DNA of 64,000 nt from Flavobacterium cheongpyeongense (GCF_003202435.1 NZ_QJHK01000015.1:1-64000); one strand, 5' to 3'. Counted from the first letter of the stretch, positions 7,654 through 18,491 are shown. Notes: generated from the sequence alone by a model not told the origin. Numbers and translations are program-made.

Positions 7654-9819
7654 ATGCCACATATAAAAAAGATTTTTTTTAGGTTCATTGTATTGTTTTT
7701 TTTTGTTTGCTGTCCCTTATTTGCACAAAAGGATTATAAATTATGGTTGCAATATGAAAAGAAAACAGATTCACCAATAATTTCGGACTATCTGTCAAAT
7801 ATTAAAGGAATAATAGCTTTAGAAAATACGGCAACATCAAAAATCGCTCAAAATGAATTACAGATTGCTTTGAACGCTATGTTGGGGAGTCAGTTTCAGG
7901 TTACAGTAAAACCAGAGGGGAACCATAAAATAATTTTAGGATCAAAATTGGTATTAACTCCCGAAATTCAAAAAGCAATTGGTTCTGATTTTGAACGGAT
8001 AAATGAAGAAGGTTATATTATAAAATCTGTTTCCATAAAAAATAATAAGCATATTGTCATTACAGGCAAAAAGGATATTGGTGTTTTATATGGAGTTTAC
8101 AGCTTTCTAAGACTGGTTCAAATGAATAAATCGATCAAGAATCTTCATCTGATAGATGCTCCGAAAACCAATATCAGGATTTTAAATCACTGGGATAATT
8201 TAGACCGTACAGTAGAACGTGGTTATGCCGGATTTTCGTTATGGAATTGGCAAAAACTCCCTGATTTTATTGACCCGCGTTATATTGATTATGCCAGGGC
8301 CAATGCGTCAATTGGAATTAATGGAACTGTTTTGACAAATGTAAATGCAAATGCATTAATCTTAACGCCTCAATATTTAGAAAAAGTTGAAGCTTTAGCG
8401 AACGTATTCAGGCCTTACGGAATTAAAGTCTATTTAACCGCCCGTTTCTCGGCACCAATTGAAATAGGCGGATTAAAAACAGCTGATCCAAAAGATCTGG
8501 ATGTGATGAATTGGTGGAAAAATAAAGCAAAAGAGATTTATAAAAGAATTCCGGATTTTGGAGGTTTTCTGGTAAAAGCAAATTCTGAGGGGCAGCCCGG
8601 GCCACAAAATTACGGAAGGGATCATGTTGACGGGGCAAATATGCTAGCAGATGCTGTGGCACCATTTGGAGGGGTAATTATGTGGAGGGCATTTGTCTAT
8701 TCTGAACATGATGCCAATGACCGTGCAAAACAGGCTTACGCCGAATTTGTCCCGTACGACGGAAAATTCAGGGATAATGTAATTGTTCAGGTAAAAAATG
8801 GTGCTATCGATTTTCAGCCTCGTGAACCCTTCCATCCCATTTTTGGAGCTATGCCAAAAACGCCTTTGATGATAGAGTTTCAAATTACGCAGGAATATTT
8901 AGGGTTTAGTACCCATTTGGTTTTTCTTCCGAAATTATTTCAGGAAGTTTTAGAATCAGATACCTTTCAAAAAGAAAAAGGAACAACGGTTGCTAAAATA
9001 ATTGACGGTTCTTTGAGCAATAGTAAACTGACAGGAATTGCCGGAGTTTCAAATATAGGAAATGATGTAAACTGGACAGGACATCCATTTGCACAGGCGA
9101 ACTGGTATGGCTTTGGAAGACAGGCATGGAATCCGGATTTAGATGCTGAAGTTATTGCAGATGAATGGCTCAGATGTACATTTTCCAACGATGAAAAATT
9201 CATAAAGCCTGTTGCTGCAATGATGATAAAATCGCGTGAAGCCGTTGTCAATTATATGACACCTCTTGGCTTACATCATATTATGGATACGGGGCATCAT
9301 TATGGTCCGGGGCCCTGGGTGTCTGATTTGTCAAGACCAGAATGGAATCCGGTTTATTATCACAAGGCAGATAAAAACGGAATTGGTTTTGACCGTTCTA
9401 AAACCGGTACAAATGCCACGGCACAGTATGCTCCAGAAGTAGAAAAACTATTTGACAATTTAGAAACCTGTCCTGAAAACTATTTGTTATGGTTTCATCA
9501 TGTTTCGTGGGATTATAAATTAAAAAACGGACAAACGCTTTGGAATAGTCTGGCTTTTAAATATCAGGAGGGCGTTGATCAGGTAAAAGAAATGCAGGAT
9601 ACCTGGAATAAAACAGGAAAATATGTAGACAAAGAACGTTTCAAAGAAGTTCAGATGTTGTTAGATATTCAATATAAAGAAGCAAAATGGTGGAGGGACG
9701 CATGTTTGCTTTATTTTCAGCAATATTCAGGAAAAGAATTGCCGGTTGGAGTAGAGAATGCAAGCCACTCTTTAGATTACTTCAAATCATTAAAATTTCC
9801 TTTTGCTCCGGGAAATTAA
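7654..9819 (+). CDS. GH67 alpha-glucuronidase (xylan)
   Basis: The 721-aa enzyme cleaves 4-O-methylglucuronic acid side chains from xylo-oligosaccharides. A signal peptide runs to about residue 24 (VCCPLFAQ). An N-terminal GH67 beta domain is followed by the catalytic barrel. Family signatures are FGGFLVKANSEGQPGPQNYG with a catalytic Glu, and VQVKNGAIDFQPREPFHP, which carries the conserved Asp and Glu of the GH67 active site. The C-terminal helical domain contains MDTGHHYGPGPWV. Length matches the family. It is followed 140 bp later by the GH10 xylanase in the same direction. Secretion to the periplasm is likely, as in other Bacteroidota. Confidence 0.96.
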   Translation: MPHIKKIFFRFIVLFFFVCCPLFAQKDYKLWLQYEKKTDSPIISDYLSNIKGIIALENTATSKIAQNELQIALNAMLGSQFQVTVKPEGNHKIILGSKLVLTPEIQKAIGSDFERINEEGYIIKSVSIKNNKHIVITGKKDIGVLYGVYSFLRLVQMNKSIKNLHLIDAPKTNIRILNHWDNLDRTVERGYAGFSLWNWQKLPDFIDPRYIDYARANASIGINGTVLTNVNANALILTPQYLEKVEALANVFRPYGIKVYLTARFSAPIEIGGLKTADPKDLDVMNWWKNKAKEIYKRIPDFGGFLVKANSEGQPGPQNYGRDHVDGANMLADAVAPFGGVIMWRAFVYSEHDANDRAKQAYAEFVPYDGKFRDNVIVQVKNGAIDFQPREPFHPIFGAMPKTPLMIEFQITQEYLGFSTHLVFLPKLFQEVLESDTFQKEKGTTVAKIIDGSLSNSKLTGIAGVSNIGNDVNWTGHPFAQANWYGFGRQAWNPDLDAEVIADEWLRCTFSNDEKFIKPVAAMMIKSREAVVNYMTPLGLHHIMDTGHHYGPGPWVSDLSRPEWNPVYYHKADKNGIGFDRSKTGTNATAQYAPEVEKLFDNLETCPENYLLWFHHVSWDYKLKNGQTLWNSLAFKYQEGVDQVKEMQDTWNKTGKYVDKERFKEVQMLLDIQYKEAKWWRDACLLYFQQYSGKELPVGVENASHSLDYFKSLKFPFAPGN

Positions 9820-9959
9820 AGGTTCACATTAAAATAAGAATATAAAACAGACTTGTAACGAAGTAGCGTTATGCAACACAAAGATTTTTTAATACCTAAG
9901 TAGAAAACTATAATCAGTCAAATGATTTAAACTAAACTATCAACTTTAAAACCATACAA

Positions 9960-11075
9960 ATGAAATTAATTAATTGCTATTTATTGCTTTTGCCTCTAAT
10001 GATTTTGAGTAGCTGTAATGCACAAAAGGGAAAAAATGCTATTTCGTTAAAAGACAGCTATAAAAAGGATTTTTATATCGGAACCGCTTTAGATACCAAT
10101 CAAATTGCAGGGAAAAACAGCAAAGAAGATTTTTTAATCAAAAAGGAATTTAATGCTATAACGGCAGAAAATATAATGAAGTCAATGTATATGCATCCTG
10201 TAAAAGGCAAATATGATTTTACTTTTTCAGATAAATTTGTTGCTTATGGAGAGAAGCATAAAATGTTTATTCACGGACACACGTTAATCTGGCACAGTCA
10301 GTTGGCTCCATGGATAGCTGAAATTAAAGATAGTACAGAAATGAAGGCTCTTATGAAAGACCATATTACGACAATTGTTTCTAAATATAAAGGAAGAATT
10401 AATTCGTGGGATGTAGTCAATGAAGCTTTGAACGAAGACGGTACATTAAGAAAATCAGTTTTTCTGAACACACTTGGAGAACAGTATCTTATTGACGCTT
10501 TTAAATTGGCAGCAGCTGCAGATCCAAAAGCAGATTTGTATTATAACGATTACAATAATGAAGAACCTGCCAAGAGAGAAGGAAATATTAATATGATAAA
10601 AAAAATAAAAGCCGCAGGTGGAAAAATCGACGGAGTGGGAATTCAGGCACACTGGCGGTTAGACAGTCCTTCTATTGAGGTGATTGAGGAGAGTATTTTG
10701 GCGTATGCAGCTTTGGGTTTAAAAGTTGCTTTTACAGAATTAGATATTACGGTGTTGCCGAATCCCTGGGACTTAAAAGGTGCTGATGTCAATCAAAATT
10801 TTGAAGGGAGTGCACAAATGAATCCATATCCGGAACAGCTTCCGGAATCAGTTCAGGTTAAGCTTACTGAGCGCTATGCGTCAATTTTTAAATTGTTCTT
10901 AAAACATAAAGATAAAATCAGCCGTGTAACCTTTTGGGGCGTTCATGACGGACAATCATGGCTAAATAACTGGCCAATAAAAGGAAGAACTAATTACCCT
11001 TTGCTATTTGATAAAGACTTAAAACCTAAAAAAGCGTATCAAAGTGTATTGAAATTAAAGGAAACAAAAAAATAA
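9960..11075 (+). CDS. GH10 endo-1,4-beta-xylanase, lipoprotein
   Basis: The 371-aa family 10 endoxylanase cuts the xylan backbone. The signal peptide ends in a lipobox (MILSSCNAQ), so the protein is probably anchored as a lipoprotein. The single GH10 barrel shows ITAENIMKSMYMHP and HGHTLIWHSQLAPW. The acid/base Glu is in WDVVNEALN (about residue 155) and the nucleophile Glu in AFTELDITVLP (about residue 260). VTFWGVHDGQSWLNNWP closes the barrel. There is no carbohydrate-binding module. It follows GH67, so backbone cutting and side-chain removal are co-expressed. Confidence 0.96.
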   Translation: MKLINCYLLLLPLMILSSCNAQKGKNAISLKDSYKKDFYIGTALDTNQIAGKNSKEDFLIKKEFNAITAENIMKSMYMHPVKGKYDFTFSDKFVAYGEKHKMFIHGHTLIWHSQLAPWIAEIKDSTEMKALMKDHITTIVSKYKGRINSWDVVNEALNEDGTLRKSVFLNTLGEQYLIDAFKLAAAADPKADLYYNDYNNEEPAKREGNINMIKKIKAAGGKIDGVGIQAHWRLDSPSIEVIEESILAYAALGLKVAFTELDITVLPNPWDLKGADVNQNFEGSAQMNPYPEQLPESVQVKLTERYASIFKLFLKHKDKISRVTFWGVHDGQSWLNNWPIKGRTNYPLLFDKDLKPKKAYQSVLKLKETKK

Positions 11076-11205
11076 TCTTTTAGGGATTATTGGGTCTCAG
11101 ATCCGGATTTATAATGCTAAAGATTAAGAAAAGCAGCTTTTAAATGGCCCTATATGATTTTATAAATTAGTTTAAGGTTTTAAAAAAGAGGCTGTCCAAA
11201 AAGTA

Positions 11206-11243
11206 AAAACCAGAAAATTACTCATAATTTTCTGGTTTTTTAT
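11206..11243 (+). terminator. Intrinsic terminator between the convergent GH10 and GH3 genes
   Basis: AAAACCAGAAAATT pairs with AATTTTCTGGTTTT around a short loop and is followed by T on the plus strand. The minus strand also ends in a T-rich run, so it may serve both convergent genes. The rest of 11076-11373 holds no gene. Confidence 0.75.
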
Positions 11244-11373
11244 GACCTGTATTTCAGCAAAAACGCTATGACAACACAATTTTTATTACATTCTCATCGA
11301 AATAAAGAAATGTAACAATTGATTTTACTTTTGGAGAGTTTCGTAAAACAAACTGCTGTACTTTTTGCAGAGT

Positions 11374-13539
11374 TTACTGTACTGTAACAGCCAAAGTACT
11401 CACGATATTTTTAGCTGATGTTGCGGTATAAAGTTTAAATTCACCTGATTCAATTTTCCAGCTTGAAGTTTTCTCATCATAAAAAGCCAGGTCTTTTACT
11501 TTTACTTTTAAATCAATTGTTTTTTGTTCTCCAGGATTCAGGAATATTTTATCAAAGGCTTTTAATTCTTTTTTGGGTCTCAAAACAGAAGGATTTGTTT
11601 GACCGGCATACAATTGGACTACTTCAGCACCAATAGTTTTCCCTGTGTTTTTAATGTTGAATTTGACTACTATTTCGTCATCAGCGCTATAGTTTTTTTT
11701 GTCAGTAGCTACATTTGAAATTTCGAATGAAGTATAAGAAAGTCCATAACCAAAAGGATACTGTGGCTCAATTTCTTTAGTATCAAACCAGCGATAACCA
11801 ACCAAAATATCTTCCTCATAATTCACTTTCAAATCATGTCCCGGATAAGCACCTAATGCATGGGCAGGTGACTGGCTTAAAGTAACCGGAATAGTAAAAG
11901 GCAGTTTTCCTGACGGAAATTCTTTACCGCTTAATACATCTATAACAGCATTACCGGCTTCCATTCCGCCATACCCTCCCCAGACTATTGCAGGCACACG
12001 AGATTCAATCCCGGCAAGTTCAAGTGGAGAACCTGCAATAATAACCACGATCGTTTTAGGATTTGCTTTGGCTACTTCCTGGATTAAAGTTTCCTGACCG
12101 TACGGTAAACGCATGTGTAGTCTGTCAAATGATTCTGAATCAAAATCATGGTTAAGGCCAGCAAAAACAATGGCAATATCTGATTTTTTAGCTTGCTCCA
12201 CAGCTTCGTTAATTAATTTCCAGTCTGTTTTGTCTGTATTTAATTGTCCGGCACTGCTTCTTTCTACAACATGAGATTGTTTTTCATACCCTTGTGCAAA
12301 ATTGATCTGCATTGATTTTCCGTATTTATTGGTCATAGCCTGAAGCGGTGTTATCTCATATAAAGTTTTGATTTCTGAACTAAATCCGCCACCACAATGG
12401 GTACGGGTCGCATTATCACCAATAATAGCTACAGATTTTATGGAGTTCATGTTTAACGGTAAAATCTGCTTTTCGTTTTTCAGTAAAACAACGGCTTCTA
12501 CCGCAGATCGGTATGCTGCCTGCTGGTGTGCTTTTGTATTCAAAGAACCTGTTATACGTGTTGCAGGATCCAAAACTTTCGTTTTAATCATGACTCTGAG
12601 GATGTTTGCTACTTTTTCATTAACTATACCTTCTTTTATACGTCCTTCTTTTACTGCTTTAATCAAAGGATCAGCAAAATACCAGTCGTTGTAGTTCTCT
12701 TTTTCTGTTCCCATTTCTAAGTCCAGGCCAGCCAAAGCTGCTTTTTCAGTACTGTGAACAGCATCCCAGTCAGACATGTAAACCCCTTTGAAATTAAATT
12801 CATTTCGCAAAATTGTTCGTCCAAGATACTTGTTTTCAGTACAATATTCGCCTCTGAATTTATTATAAGCCCCCATAATTCCTAATGCTCCGGCATCGAC
12901 GATTGACGATTTAAAACCTGGTAAATATATTTCACGTAACGCTCTTTCGCTCATATTTACATCAACAACAAAACGGTTTTCTTCCTGATTATTGGCTACA
13001 AAATGTTTCACACAGGCAGCAACATCCTGAGTTTGCAAAGCCTGAATATAATGGATAGAAAGCTGCGAAATAAGAAATGGATCTTCACTTAAATATTCGA
13101 AATTTCGCCCGCAAAGCGGAGAACGAATAATATTGATTCCCGGCCCAAGCAAAACATCTTTTTTGCGAAAACGGGCTTCTTCTCCCAAAACGATACCGCG
13201 CTGTCTGGCCAATTCTAAATTCCAGCTTGCTGCCATAGCTGTTCCCGTAGGAAAACAGGTAGAAGAATCATTGGTTTGTCCTGTATATTTCCAGTCATGT
13301 CTGTTCATTTCTGCCCTGACTCCGTGCGGACCATCAGAGAGCGCCCATTCCGGAATTCCAAGATGTTTTATTGCTGATGTGTAAAATTTGGAATTCCCAT
13401 GCAGCATACCGACTTTTTCTTTCAAAGTCATTTTCTTAATCAACTGCTGAATTCTTTTTTCGGTCGCAGTATCAGTTTGCGAAAAAGAACTTTGAAAAAA
13501 TACTAAAAACAAAACAATAGCCATAAATCGTAATCCCAT
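11374..13539 (-). CDS. Glycoside hydrolase family 3 beta-glucosidase/beta-xylosidase
   Basis: A 721-aa secreted GH3 (signal peptide to SSFSQ, about residue 21) without the PA14 insertion seen in the GH3 at 3845-6472. The barrel has SDGPHGVRAE, then HFVANNQEENRF with the K-H-F-like motif. The nucleophile Asp is in GVYMSDWDAVHS. The second alpha/beta domain has VLLKNEKQILPL, and a C-terminal fibronectin III-like domain starts near VGYRWFDTKEIEPQYPFGYG. It acts as an exo-glycosidase on oligosaccharides, with exact sugar not determinable. It lies 256 bp downstream of the susD gene on the same strand and may be read from that operon or its own promoter. Confidence 0.93.
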   Translation of the reverse strand: MGLRFMAIVLFLVFFQSSFSQTDTATEKRIQQLIKKMTLKEKVGMLHGNSKFYTSAIKHLGIPEWALSDGPHGVRAEMNRHDWKYTGQTNDSSTCFPTGTAMAASWNLELARQRGIVLGEEARFRKKDVLLGPGINIIRSPLCGRNFEYLSEDPFLISQLSIHYIQALQTQDVAACVKHFVANNQEENRFVVDVNMSERALREIYLPGFKSSIVDAGALGIMGAYNKFRGEYCTENKYLGRTILRNEFNFKGVYMSDWDAVHSTEKAALAGLDLEMGTEKENYNDWYFADPLIKAVKEGRIKEGIVNEKVANILRVMIKTKVLDPATRITGSLNTKAHQQAAYRSAVEAVVLLKNEKQILPLNMNSIKSVAIIGDNATRTHCGGGFSSEIKTLYEITPLQAMTNKYGKSMQINFAQGYEKQSHVVERSSAGQLNTDKTDWKLINEAVEQAKKSDIAIVFAGLNHDFDSESFDRLHMRLPYGQETLIQEVAKANPKTIVVIIAGSPLELAGIESRVPAIVWGGYGGMEAGNAVIDVLSGKEFPSGKLPFTIPVTLSQSPAHALGAYPGHDLKVNYEEDILVGYRWFDTKEIEPQYPFGYGLSYTSFEISNVATDKKNYSADDEIVVKFNIKNTGKTIGAEVVQLYAGQTNPSVLRPKKELKAFDKIFLNPGEQKTIDLKVKVKDLAFYDEKTSSWKIESGEFKLYTATSAKNIVSTLAVTVQ

Positions 13540-13795
13540 CTTATATGTTTTAGAAAACCTTTTGGTTAAGTTAAATAATATGATTTTTATTGAAAATGGT
13601 AATAAACCCCATCAAAAGTTTTCAAAAATAGAGGAATGACAAGCAATAGGAATCATACAAATCGAGCATTTTATATAATAAATGAAGCAGACTTGAAGGA
13701 AAAAAAGCTAATTTTTTAAAGCTTGATAAAAAATCCATCCCGGGCCTTGTTTACGGTAAATATTTTACGTCATATCTGATGAGTTTTTTGTGTTT

Positions 13796-15244
13796 TTAAG
13801 GATTAGGCACCATCAAATGATTGGTCGAAATTTCCCCGCTTGGTATCGGCCAGATATAGTTACTGCTGGTTGGCAAGACCAAAGGAGCTGTACCTATAGA
13901 TCCTTTTTTTGCGGGTAAGGTCTGTACTTTTCTTTGTAAATCCATTAATCGGAACCCTTCTCCTAAAAGTTCAATATCTCTTTCTTTTTGAATGGTTGTA
14001 ATAAGGGCTTCTTTTGTTGCCATCTCATTTTCCGGAAAAACATAACCCGGATCTGCACGATTTCTTACCGCTTTCAGCAAGGCCTTTGATGTTTCTAAAT
14101 CATTTATATGGGCTGCTGCTTCGGCATAATTCAGTAGTATTTCTGCATAGCGTATTACAGGCACATAATCTCTGAAGGGGGCCGTTGTAACACTGAATTT
14201 TTTTAGTACTTTTTGATTAGCCGCACTGGTTCCAATAAGAGCTGAACGGGCATCAGTACCGGAATTGAATGCCGGATCACTAACAATTCCTGCAGCTGCT
14301 AAAAAGATAATGGGCTGTGCTAAATAATTATAAGCCAAAGAATATTGGGCAGAAGGTGTTTCAGTTGTAGAATTTGCAAAAGGAATAGAGAAAACGGCTT
14401 CTGTCCCTGTATAATTTCCTCCAAAAATAGCAGTATAATTAGTTTCTAATTTTTGGGTTAAAGTTCCTTCTGTATATTGAAAAGGCAGGGTAGGAGAAAC
14501 GATTTTTTTAGATTCTGCTATCACCCTTTCAAAGTTATTCTGAACCAATAAAACCCTTGTTTTTAAGGCAATTGCTGTACACTTTTTTGCTCTGGAGGTA
14601 TTGAGTAGTGGAGTGGTATAGCTCACAGGTAAATCTGTTTCGGCTTCATCTAAATCTTTCAGGATTTGAGTGTACACCATTTCGACAGAACTTCTGGCCA
14701 AATCATTATTTCCCGAAGTTGTAACCGGTGTTAAACGCAAAGGCAAACCTAAAGAATTTTTGTCCTGATTATAGGGCTTGGCATAGGTTTGAATCAAACT
14801 GAAATAGCAAAAAGCGCGAACAAATTTGGCTTCGGCAATATAGTTTTTGGCCTGTTCTTTTGAAATCACCGTGGTTTCATTCATTTTGCTGATTAGAATA
14901 TTTGAAGCATTAATAGCTGCATATCCAACTGCCCAGACATTGTTTACAAAATCATTTGTGGAGGCCACATTTTGATTCCACACAGCAGAACCAGTTGCCG
15001 CATTTCCGTCATTCTGACCAAACTGATCGGCTCGCTGTTCATTAAAAACAATGAATCGTCCACCATAGAAACTTTGATTTTGCAATTGCTTGTATAAATT
15101 ATTCGTCTGAGCCAAAATTTTAGCCGGTGTGCTAAACGCAATTGATTCGGGAATACTGGTTTCAGGCTCAGTGTCTAATAAATCGTCATTGCAGGCTGAG
15201 GTAAATATTAGAATAGCCCAGCTGATTAAAATATATTTTTTCAT
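13796..15244 (-). CDS. SusD/RagB-family nutrient-binding outer-membrane lipoprotein
   Basis: The 482-aa SusD-like protein has a lipobox (ILIFTSACNDDLLDTEP). Features of the fold are the N-terminal helical TPR-like region with YIAEAKFVRAFCYFSLIQTY and the C-terminal PVIRYAEILLNYAEAAA and ERDIELLGEGFRLMDLQRK. It would form the lid of the SusC-type transporter 15 bp upstream and capture its ligand at the cell surface. This pair is associated with the DoxX/haloperoxidase cluster rather than obviously with the xylanases, so its substrate is open. Confidence 0.95.
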   Translation of the reverse strand: MKKYILISWAILIFTSACNDDLLDTEPETSIPESIAFSTPAKILAQTNNLYKQLQNQSFYGGRFIVFNEQRADQFGQNDGNAATGSAVWNQNVASTNDFVNNVWAVGYAAINASNILISKMNETTVISKEQAKNYIAEAKFVRAFCYFSLIQTYAKPYNQDKNSLGLPLRLTPVTTSGNNDLARSSVEMVYTQILKDLDEAETDLPVSYTTPLLNTSRAKKCTAIALKTRVLLVQNNFERVIAESKKIVSPTLPFQYTEGTLTQKLETNYTAIFGGNYTGTEAVFSIPFANSTTETPSAQYSLAYNYLAQPIIFLAAAGIVSDPAFNSGTDARSALIGTSAANQKVLKKFSVTTAPFRDYVPVIRYAEILLNYAEAAAHINDLETSKALLKAVRNRADPGYVFPENEMATKEALITTIQKERDIELLGEGFRLMDLQRKVQTLPAKKGSIGTAPLVLPTSSNYIWPIPSGEISTNHLMVPNP

Positions 15245-15259
15245 TTTTTTTATTTTTGA

Positions 15260-18200
15260 TTAAAATCCAATATTAAGACCTAGAGTATAGACCTGGGCAT
15301 TAGGCGGGACGTTTTGATCCTTTCCGGAATTAATAGAGTTTCCGTTGATGGAAACCTCAGGGTCGGAGCCTCTGTATTTGGTAAAAGTGTACAAATTGTT
15401 TCCTTGTAAATACACATAAACAGAGCTAAATGTGTTTTTTAGAAAGGAAGCTTCAAGAGGTACAGTATAGCCTAAAGAAATATTTTTAAGTTTTACAAAA
15501 GAACCATCTTCTACTTTTGAAGTACTTGAAAATGAAAAGCCTGCCGAAACATTATCGCCATAATAAAGCTTTTGTACATCAGTAATCTGACCGGGAGTTG
15601 TCCATCTGTTCTTAATAAATTCGCCATTGTTAAAATAACGCTGATCTGAATTGGTGGCCCGTGTTCCATTGTAGAGTTTATTTCCCTGGGCAAAAGTCAG
15701 GTTCACAGCTAAAACAAAATTTTTATAACTGAAAGTGTTGTTGAATCCCCCAAATAGTTTTGGCAATGAAGGTCCCTGTATTACCCCATCTTTATAATTG
15801 TCTATTGCCGGAGCAGCATTGCCGTCGAGATACGTCCATTTGGGAGAACCAATATGATTGTACTGCACTTCTTTGCCTTGGCTGTTGATAAAAATCATTT
15901 GACCGTTTTCCGGATTTACACCTTTATTGGGCACTGCAAAAACAGATCCGATAGAATAGCCCACCCGTGTCATATTTTGTACTCCAAATACACTGGGTAC
16001 AAATACATCACTCGCTAGTGAAGTGACTTTATTTTTAAGAGTGGAAAGATTTAAATTAACATTCCAATTAAAATTTCCCGTAGTAACAGCAAGTGCATTA
16101 ATCCCGATTTCATATCCCGTGTTGTACATCCCGCCAACATTTTCGTTGATATAATTATTTGGAATTCCGGCTGAAAGTGCCTGAGGTGTTTTCAGGATCA
16201 AATCCCTGATTTTATTATTGTAATAATCAAACTCAACCGAAATACGATTGTTTAACATGGCGAAATTTAATCCTAAATCGAGTTTCGAACTCGTTTCCCA
16301 TTTTAGATCAGGATTGGCAGTTTGAGAATATCCCAAAGTTGGAGCACCGCCATAAGTAGATGAACTGTAAGTCCCGATAGCAGGATAGTTTCCTATTTCG
16401 CTGTTTCCTACAATGCCATAACTGGCCCTGAGTTTTAAGTTATTCAGAAAACCTTTTAATTTTGAACCATTAAAAAAGGATTCTTCCATCAGGTTCCAGC
16501 TTACAGAGCCTCCACCAAAATTGCCGTATTTATTTCCTTCAGATAATGCTGATAAACCATCAATCCTGTAATTTAAAGTCAGGAAATATTTGTTTTTATA
16601 ATTGTAGTTTAAGTTGGTAAAATAAGATATCAGGGCATTTTCTGAAAGATCGTTTCCTATAGGTGAAATATTAGCATAACTTCCCTGATAATTTTTATAA
16701 TAGGTGTCTGTTACATTACTTTGAGAGGCTCCCCAACTCTCCAAGGTGGTTTTAATTCTTTCATAACCAGCCAGAATCATGAAATTGTGGTTTTCATTAA
16801 AAGAATTTTTATATGAAATAGTATTTGCCCAATCAGTTCTTGATAAATCGGTCGCTATGTTGGTTGCCACACCGTTGTAAGATGCTCCTCCTCCGTGAAT
16901 TGGATTTAAAAACAACTTGTTTTCAAGTCCGATAGTATTCAAACCAAAACTGGTTCTGAAAGTTACCTTTTTAGCAATATCAAATTCTGCATATACATTC
17001 CCTAAAAGTGATTTGCTAATAGAAGTAGTCAAATCTAGCTCCTGGACCATTGCCAAATTGTAGGCATTAATGGTACCAATGATAGACGGGATATTGGCAC
17101 CATAGCCAACACTGATTCCATTTTGTATACTATAAGATCCATCCGGATTGTAAACGGGTACATTGGGAGGCAAAACATACGTCATCCTTCCTAAAGGTTC
17201 ATTGGTAATATACTCTGTGTTATAAGTTGAGGAAGACAGGGTGTTACCTGCAACAGCACCGGTATTTGGACCTGCATTTTTTGCATTGCTGTAAGAAAGA
17301 TTAACTCCGGCCCTAATAAACTTATTCAGTTCATGACTGATGTTTAGCCGTGTCATGTAATTTTGAAAGGTGTTGTTTTTTATAAAACTGTTTTGGTTGG
17401 TATAGTCTAAGGAGAAATAATACTGTGTTGTTTCATTGGCTCCCGAAATATTAATATTGTGATTGCTGGAATACCCTGGTTCATAAGCTACATCATACCA
17501 ATTTGTATTTACGGTACTTCCGTCAGCATTTTTAGAAAGAAAAAAACCGGGTGCTTTGCCTGCATTGACCAGTGCTTCATTTTTTATCATGGTATAATCT
17601 TCGGCATTTAATAATTTAGGCAAATTATAGGGTGTGCTTCTACTGAACCAACTGTTGTAATTAAATCTGGTTTTGCCTTTTTTACCTTTTTTGGTAGTAA
17701 TTACCATGACGCCATTTGCAGCTCTGGAGCCATATATGGCAGAAGCAGAGGCGTCTTTAAGGACATCGACAGAAGCAATATCATTCGGATTGATTGCTGA
17801 TAGCGGGTTATTACCAACAAATCCACCCAGAGATCCGGTAAAAACAGCGACACCATCTACCACAATTAAAGGAAAAAGTCCCGAAGTAATGGTATTTAAG
17901 CCCCGAACCCGTATTACAGGTGTATTGTTTAATACGCTTGTAGATTGGATCACATCGATTCCGGTTCCCTGACCACCTAATAACTGATCGAAGCTGGTAG
18001 AAGGTCTGTTTTGTAATTGTTTTGCTGAAATTGTGGAAACGGAACCTGAAAACTCCGTTTTTTTTTGAGACAAATATCCGCTCGAAATCAGGACTTCATC
18101 TAATTGATTAGAGTCTTTTAGCAGTTTTACTTTTAATATATCAAAAGAACGTATCACAATTTCCTGTGCAGCATATCCGATATAATTTATTTTTACTGTA

Positions 18201-18409
18201 AATGGTAATTTTTGATTTTGAAGAACAAATTCCCCATCTTCATTGGTAATAGTCTCTTCAGTTTCTGACTGAACTGTTGCACCAATTAATGGTATATTGT
18301 CTTTTGCATCCACAATTTTTCCTTTCAGATTTTGCTGCTGCGCATAGAGTTGTGCTGTAAGCAAAAAGAGAAAACAGAGTGTTAATTTTAAATGTTTTTC
18401 TAATAACAT
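15260..18409 (-). CDS. SusC/RagA-family TonB-linked outer-membrane transporter
   Basis: A 1049-aa TonB-dependent receptor. After a signal peptide (to LYAQ, about residue 24) comes a carboxypeptidase-regulatory-like domain (LKGKIVDAKDNIPLIGATV). The plug domain shows the SusC hallmark VDVLKDASASAIYGSRAANG, and the rest is a 22-stranded barrel ending in an aromatic residue (VYTLGLNIGF). It couples with the following SusD. Upstream, 82 bp away on the same strand, is the DoxX-like gene, so an operon of outer-membrane protein, DoxX, SusC and SusD is likely. Confidence 0.96.
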   Translation of the reverse strand: MLLEKHLKLTLCFLFLLTAQLYAQQQNLKGKIVDAKDNIPLIGATVQSETEETITNEDGEFVLQNQKLPFTVKINYIGYAAQEIVIRSFDILKVKLLKDSNQLDEVLISSGYLSQKKTEFSGSVSTISAKQLQNRPSTSFDQLLGGQGTGIDVIQSTSVLNNTPVIRVRGLNTITSGLFPLIVVDGVAVFTGSLGGFVGNNPLSAINPNDIASVDVLKDASASAIYGSRAANGVMVITTKKGKKGKTRFNYNSWFSRSTPYNLPKLLNAEDYTMIKNEALVNAGKAPGFFLSKNADGSTVNTNWYDVAYEPGYSSNHNINISGANETTQYYFSLDYTNQNSFIKNNTFQNYMTRLNISHELNKFIRAGVNLSYSNAKNAGPNTGAVAGNTLSSSTYNTEYITNEPLGRMTYVLPPNVPVYNPDGSYSIQNGISVGYGANIPSIIGTINAYNLAMVQELDLTTSISKSLLGNVYAEFDIAKKVTFRTSFGLNTIGLENKLFLNPIHGGGASYNGVATNIATDLSRTDWANTISYKNSFNENHNFMILAGYERIKTTLESWGASQSNVTDTYYKNYQGSYANISPIGNDLSENALISYFTNLNYNYKNKYFLTLNYRIDGLSALSEGNKYGNFGGGSVSWNLMEESFFNGSKLKGFLNNLKLRASYGIVGNSEIGNYPAIGTYSSSTYGGAPTLGYSQTANPDLKWETSSKLDLGLNFAMLNNRISVEFDYYNNKIRDLILKTPQALSAGIPNNYINENVGGMYNTGYEIGINALAVTTGNFNWNVNLNLSTLKNKVTSLASDVFVPSVFGVQNMTRVGYSIGSVFAVPNKGVNPENGQMIFINSQGKEVQYNHIGSPKWTYLDGNAAPAIDNYKDGVIQGPSLPKLFGGFNNTFSYKNFVLAVNLTFAQGNKLYNGTRATNSDQRYFNNGEFIKNRWTTPGQITDVQKLYYGDNVSAGFSFSSTSKVEDGSFVKLKNISLGYTVPLEASFLKNTFSSVYVYLQGNNLYTFTKYRGSDPEVSINGNSINSGKDQNVPPNAQVYTLGLNIGF

Positions 18410-18491
18410 ATCTCTAAGTATTGGTTTTAAAATTTAAATTCAGAAGTAGCTGGCTAACTTATAAGGATAGCTATCTGAAAGCATCTTATTA

